24,746 bases of DNA, taken from IMG/VR virus record IMGVR_UViG_3300044568_000256, positions 1 through 24,746 of that record, one strand, 5' to 3'. Source of the stretch: a virus. The notes under the pieces were generated by a model. It worked only from the letters and a program-made list of their open reading frames with translations, searched no databases and was not told the DNA's origin. Positions 20,451-24,746 of this stretch are shown here, piece after piece (the stretch's first letter is position 1; each line of letters begins with the position of its first letter). A program made the translations under genes and the position numbers.

Positions 20451-23400
20451 GCGGAGATAGCGGGTACGAGGGTGAGTTTGATCAAGCCTCTTCAGATGCT
20501 GCCGACTTGCGCCATGCACAATGGATGGCTGGTAGAGGCGACACTAGTTTTTTGGAAAAAATACAGGCATCGGCTCCTGCCGTTGATCCTATTACTAATC
20601 CAACTGCGCTAACGACTACTGCCGCCCCACTTGCTCCTGCCTCCCCACTTACTCCTAATGACCCTGCATACACTCCATTTAATCTAGACCAGTATGGATA
20701 CAACACAGACAAAGAGACTGAGTATTACAACGCAGCCAAGCTTGCTAATTGGCAGATGTCGCAAGGCAGACCTGAGATGGCGCAGCAGTACATTGAGCGA
20801 GCCAATGCACTTAAAACGCAATTAGATTCACCGTACCGTATTGACACAATAAGTAGTGGTGGCGGCGGCGATGCTGGACAGGGTCCAGTAGAAACGATGA
20901 TCGTAGGTAAAGACGGTAATACTATTCGTAATTTACAGGTAGGCGATGACGGAACATTTAATTCCGTTCTTAGCATGGGTGGGGATTCAGGAGCGAACTA
21001 CGGTGGTGGTTCGTTTAAATTAGAAGACATCATCAAGCAATCAGAATCAGAAAAGAATGTTGCGTTCGGCGCAGGCAGAGGTCAAGCGGCTGGATACGCT
21101 TACGAATTAAAGAATGAAGACGGTGAGCCATATCAACGCTACGACGCCAATGGCAACTTGACTGAGTTTTTGAACCGCATCACGGGTGAATGGACAAAAG
21201 CTAGTGATGTTAAGCCTATTGGGACGGTGTTTGACCCAGTGCAAGGCAAGATGGTCACGCAGTACCAGTACGGCGATAACAAATTCACATCCGAACTTGG
21301 TTCTGCTGGAAGCACATATGCTCCTATTATGGACCCGTACAGTAAGGATACTGGCGGCTTCATGGGCGAGGGCGGCTGGGCAAAGGCTGGTGCGCTGGTT
21401 GCTGCTGGTCTGACGGCTGGTCTCGCAAGCGGTGCGTTAGTGCCAGCATCTATGGCGGCGGCAGCCCCCGGCTCGGCTGCCGCGATCGGTTTAACCGCCG
21501 CAAAGGGCGCACTGACAGGCATAGCGGTGTCTGGCATTCAAGGTGCAACACCTTCCGAGATGCTCAAGGCGGGTCTTTTGGGCGGTGTAGGCGCGGGATT
21601 GGGTGGTTTTGTAGGTGCAGCCGATCTTGGTACTGTAGGAAACATCGCTGCAAAGGCTGGTATTCAGACGGGTCTGACGGCGATTGCGGGCGGTAATATA
21701 CAGAACGCACTTATCTCCTCGCTCATCAACAGCACACTTCCTGTTGTCCTAAATGAGGCACTGCCAGCAGATACCGCAAGCTTTATCGCTGACCTGCCCA
21801 AGCCAATTCAAACGCTCATCATGAGCACCGCAGGCAGCGTCCTGAATGCTGGATTTAATGGGCAAGACATATCTAGTGCGGCAGTAAACGGTGTCACCAA
21901 CGGCATCATCAGCCTTGGTAAAGATTTTGCCAAAGGCGCATTTAATAGCTTGTCAGAGTCAGAGCTTGCTCAAACAATAAGGAACTACCTCAATCCAAGC
22001 TATGAAGAGTTTCAAGAAATACCCTATGACGCAGATGCGGCATTAGACAATGTTATCCGCAACCTGCCTATACAAACACCGGCGTCGGGTACAACAGCCA
22101 GTGTGTCTAATCCGTACTCCGTAGAAAACATTATGGCAAACCTCGAAGCGGGTTATCAAAACGCTCCGAGCACAACAGGTCTTCCACAGTACGCAAGCGC
22201 TACTACAAGAGATGTAATAAACCCACTTAGTTATGGTGGTGATCGTTATGGGGCGGCAGACACGGAAAGCCCCGGTGGTGGGGATTTGAGCCTACAAGAA
22301 GATGAGCCACCTGCTACCGCATATTTAAAAAACGCATATCGGCAAGACGAAGAAACATTACAGGCTTATAACCAAGTCCGTGCAGAAAATGGTTTGCCTC
22401 CTTCAACAATAGACGACGCTGATTTTCTTAATGCAATTAACAGAATTAACGACAGGCTATTTGCTCAGCAAAATATAAGCAATAGCACCGCTGACACAAC
22501 CCCCCGCACAGAAACATATAACCCCAATGCCCCACTTGAGTCACCGTTTCAGCCACGGCTTCCAGCGAGCGAATATGACCCTGCAATCAAGGCGCTTGAG
22601 GACGCAGGTTTAGAGGTCTCTTACAAGACATTAGATCAGTTCACTCAAGACCCCGGATCGCTTGTTGATAGGGTGTATCCTGTCTTGGCGGGGCGTCAGC
22701 CAACAGAGCAAGAGCGCATTGATTTTATAGATCAGTATTCAAATAGCGCTACAGCGTCTCCACAAGACTTGATAAAAAACATCTACGACAAAGTACAGCT
22801 AGACAAGCAATTAACTGTTTATCTTGATCAGTCAACATCCACCGCGCCTCCTACGCCAGTTCCTCCATTGACCGCAATAGCCGATCCTGAAAAAGTCGAT
22901 CCTGACAAAGCGCCAAAGGTAAATGCGCCAAAGGGCGGAAGCGGTACACAAGGCGGCTCTTTGGCTGGTGATCAAGGTCGAGTCGGTGAAGCTAGTGCTT
23001 TGGCTTCATCTATTGATTCATCCGTCGAGGAACAGAAGTCTCAAGCCATTTTGAGCGAGGCTAAAAGCCTAGTGTCCTTGGCGGTAGAGTCTGGGTTAAT
23101 CGATCCAGCCGATATCCCGACCGTAACATTTAATCTCACAAAGAGTTCAAATATCCTTGGCATCTCGCCATCCGAAGCCATACAGCAAGAATTGGTTCAA
23201 GACGACGGCAGGCTGAGTGATAAAGGCGTTGATGTGGTAGCAAAAGCTACCGGATTGACCGCAATGGAAGTTATAACTTTTGAGCGGGGATTAAACACAT
23301 CGAAAGTTACAGACGATGCACAAGGGTCAAGCACGATTGAGCAAGGTTCTGGATCATCCTTAAAAGGTGAAGGATTGGGCGGAGCCAAAGGAACTGGCAC

Positions 23401-24316
23401 GGGTATTTCTGGCGACCAAGGTTTGGGTGGATCATTTGGATCGAATATTGGTGGAACGGGAACGGGTGTAGGCACTGGCGTGGGTAGCGGAGAGGGCAGT
23501 GGGACAGGGAAACTTCCATCCTTACCGTCTTCGTCTGGCAGGTCTATGCTGTTACTCGGTGGACTGAATCCCGGAGCGCTTCCGGGAAGTTTAGAAGGTA
23601 CATATTTAAAAGGTGCAGATGTGGAATCTTACGATCCGTTTGAAAATTACAATGTCTATCAGCAAATAGCCCCCGTGCGTGCGGCTCAGGGCGGAAGCCC
23701 CCTACAGCTTGCTCAATTACAGCAGGGTATTTATGGCGTCGATCCACGGCAATACAGCGTGATCCAGAATCGACCAGCGCCGAGTTACTTTACTTACGGC
23801 ACGGACACATCGCAGAATGCCCCCGCTGTTTTTGCGGGTAGTCAACTAATGAGTAAGCCTCGACCAAGCATTCCAGTCACGCCGACAGGAAATATCGGAG
23901 CAAACGATTGGATGTACGGATCAGCAGGATCGAACCAGCTTTCGCCAGCAGGTGCAGCGATCCCAGCACTGCCTTCTGGAATGATGGCAAACGGCGGCAT
24001 GGCACACGGCGGTATGGACGAGGATGAGCACGTCCCTGAGTTCATCACTGGATTGACTGGTCATTATGTCAAGGGTCGTGGTGATGGTCAGTCAGATGAC
24101 ATCCCTGCGATGCTGGCAGATGGCGAGTATGTTTTTGACGCAGAAACGGTGGCTCAATTAGGCAATGGATCAAGTGACGCAGGAGCTGAGGTTCTTGATA
24201 AAATGCGTGAATCGATAAGGCGTCATAAGCGATCCGCCCCAATAGATGAAATACCCCCAAAATCTAAATCTCCGCTTGAGTATCTTGCAGAGGCTACTAA
24301 AGGCAAAAGGACATAA
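20447..24316 (+). CDS. Large putative internal/ejection-type virion protein
   Basis: A 1289-aa multi-segment protein. Residues about 1-130 are hydrophilic and helix-rich. About 130-310 include Gly-rich and DGEPYQRYDANGNLTEF-type beta sequence. About 311-441 form a long Ala/Gly hydrophobic region (VAAGLTAGLASGALVPAS) that could insert into or cross membranes. About 441-960 is mainly polar and helical. About 967-1023 is a Gly-rich linker. The C-terminal ~90 residues contain GRGDGQSDDIPAMLADGEYV and VAQLGNGSSDAGAEVLDKM, a motif resembling the C-terminal end of tape-measure-type proteins. Size, order after the nozzle gene and the hydrophobic region suggest a DNA-ejection/internal virion protein. 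This is inference. ATG 20447, overlapping the previous stop (ATGA), is preferred over the in-frame upstream start at 20399. Confidence 0.6.
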   Translation: MSGDSGYEGEFDQASSDAADLRHAQWMAGRGDTSFLEKIQASAPAVDPITNPTALTTTAAPLAPASPLTPNDPAYTPFNLDQYGYNTDKETEYYNAAKLANWQMSQGRPEMAQQYIERANALKTQLDSPYRIDTISSGGGGDAGQGPVETMIVGKDGNTIRNLQVGDDGTFNSVLSMGGDSGANYGGGSFKLEDIIKQSESEKNVAFGAGRGQAAGYAYELKNEDGEPYQRYDANGNLTEFLNRITGEWTKASDVKPIGTVFDPVQGKMVTQYQYGDNKFTSELGSAGSTYAPIMDPYSKDTGGFMGEGGWAKAGALVAAGLTAGLASGALVPASMAAAAPGSAAAIGLTAAKGALTGIAVSGIQGATPSEMLKAGLLGGVGAGLGGFVGAADLGTVGNIAAKAGIQTGLTAIAGGNIQNALISSLINSTLPVVLNEALPADTASFIADLPKPIQTLIMSTAGSVLNAGFNGQDISSAAVNGVTNGIISLGKDFAKGAFNSLSESELAQTIRNYLNPSYEEFQEIPYDADAALDNVIRNLPIQTPASGTTASVSNPYSVENIMANLEAGYQNAPSTTGLPQYASATTRDVINPLSYGGDRYGAADTESPGGGDLSLQEDEPPATAYLKNAYRQDEETLQAYNQVRAENGLPPSTIDDADFLNAINRINDRLFAQQNISNSTADTTPRTETYNPNAPLESPFQPRLPASEYDPAIKALEDAGLEVSYKTLDQFTQDPGSLVDRVYPVLAGRQPTEQERIDFIDQYSNSATASPQDLIKNIYDKVQLDKQLTVYLDQSTSTAPPTPVPPLTAIADPEKVDPDKAPKVNAPKGGSGTQGGSLAGDQGRVGEASALASSIDSSVEEQKSQAILSEAKSLVSLAVESGLIDPADIPTVTFNLTKSSNILGISPSEAIQQELVQDDGRLSDKGVDVVAKATGLTAMEVITFERGLNTSKVTDDAQGSSTIEQGSGSSLKGEGLGGAKGTGTGISGDQGLGGSFGSNIGGTGTGVGTGVGSGEGSGTGKLPSLPSSSGRSMLLLGGLNPGALPGSLEGTYLKGADVESYDPFENYNVYQQIAPVRAAQGGSPLQLAQLQQGIYGVDPRQYSVIQNRPAPSYFTYGTDTSQNAPAVFAGSQLMSKPRPSIPVTPTGNIGANDWMYGSAGSNQLSPAGAAIPALPSGMMANGGMAHGGMDEDEHVPEFITGLTGHYVKGRGDGQSDDIPAMLADGEYVFDAETVAQLGNGSSDAGAEVLDKMRESIRRHKRSAPIDEIPPKSKSPLEYLAEATKGKRT

Positions 24317-24318
24317 TC

Positions 24319-24746
24319 ATGGCTTCATTTACTCAGGGCGATCCGCTAAAAAATATTACGACCACTCAGTCTCAGACTACGACTGCGCCGTCTTTTTACA
24401 CTGACTATCTTACTAACTTAGCAACCAATGCTACTAATGCAGGTGCGGGCGCTGATTTTGTTGGTGCAACTGATTTACAAAATCAAGCATGGAATTTAGC
24501 AAGCGGGAATGTTGGTAATTATCAGCCAAATCTAAACGCCGCCAATGCCTTGACGATGAACTCTGCGACGACAGCCGCTCCGAGCATGGTCAATCAGTAC
24601 ATGAACCCGTACATGAGTTCCGTGGTTGATGAGGCTGGAAGACTTGGGCTGGCAAACATCCGCAACACTATCTCACCTCAAGCTACCGCAGGCGCTGTCG
24701 GTTCTGGTCAGTTTGGATCGACTCGTGGCGCTAACGTGTTGGGTCA
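24319..24746 (+). CDS. Virion structural protein, 5' part only
   Basis: An open frame from ATG 24319, 2 nt after the preceding stop, to the window edge (142 complete codons). It begins MASFTQGDPLKNITTTQSQT and continues with helix-type Ala/Asn-rich sequence. NQYMNPYMSSVVDEAGRLG, then NIRNTISPQATAGAVGSGQF, match a structural protein that I recall following the large internal-type protein in environmental phages. The 3' end is outside the window. The role is unknown, and an internal or tail protein is likely from context. Confidence 0.65.
   Translation, partial: MASFTQGDPLKNITTTQSQTTTAPSFYTDYLTNLATNATNAGAGADFVGATDLQNQAWNLASGNVGNYQPNLNAANALTMNSATTAAPSMVNQYMNPYMSSVVDEAGRLGLANIRNTISPQATAGAVGSGQFGSTRGANVLG

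Noticed and set aside
1-24746. CRISPR arrays, tRNA genes, IS elements, integration sites, or defence/anti-defence genes
   Set aside because: No regularly spaced repeats, cloverleaf-like segments, transposase or nuclease motifs were seen. Coding space is filled by virion, lysis and small uncharacterised genes.

Overview
The window is a stretch of a tailed double-stranded DNA bacteriophage genome. Every gene I can support lies on the + strand, and genes are packed with 1-15 nt gaps or short ATGA/TAATG overlaps. Several proteins (the MCP-adjacent protein, the K/G-rich basic proteins, the Ser/Thr/Gly-rich fibres) are of types I associate with uncultured freshwater and marine phages, so an environmental phage is likely. 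The host cannot be read from the sequence. The adaptor-like genes (4698-5756, 16321-16950) and a P22 gp10/nozzle-like gene (18193-20217), with no sheath, tube or classical tape measure, point to a short-tailed (podovirus-like) particle. That is inference. Terminase and portal are not in the window.

Layout. (1) 1-395: the 3' end of an unidentified gene, then a 171-nt AT-rich gap with an imperfect hairpin. (2) 396-1942: MCP-adjacent structural protein and major capsid protein, closed by a strong Rho-independent terminator. (3) 1980-5756: a putative head decoration protein, two very basic K/G-rich proteins (2968-3705, 4179-4697) around a small structural protein, and a gp4-like adaptor carrying an inserted beta-rich domain. 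(4) 5769-13795: a zinc-ribbon-like small protein and a fibre cassette. This includes a 1734-aa protein made of two tandem ~857-aa beta-solenoid-like halves, flanked by two smaller fibre-type proteins. (5) 13805-16250: small accessory genes and a lysis module (TM/coiled-coil protein, bitopic membrane protein, a 28-aa Trp-rich peptide, a holin-like protein, a GH108 endolysin). (6) 16259-24746: a 21-aa mini-ORF, a second adaptor-like protein, a fibre-like protein, the nozzle-like protein, a small conserved-looking protein, a 1289-aa putative internal/ejection protein, and the start of another structural protein that runs off the window.

Three genes were recovered because they are too short or start with TTG: 13805-13972 (55 aa), 15226-15312 (28 aa) and 16259-16324 (21 aa). 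Together the window reads as one late morphogenesis/lysis transcription unit. No integrase, repressor, CRISPR, tRNA, IS element, reverse transcriptase or defence system was recognised. The most unusual items are the tandem-duplicated giant fibre with locally near-identical DNA, the modular insertions in the nozzle and adaptor proteins, the paired K/G-rich basic proteins beside the capsid gene, and the tiny Trp-rich peptide in the lysis cassette.
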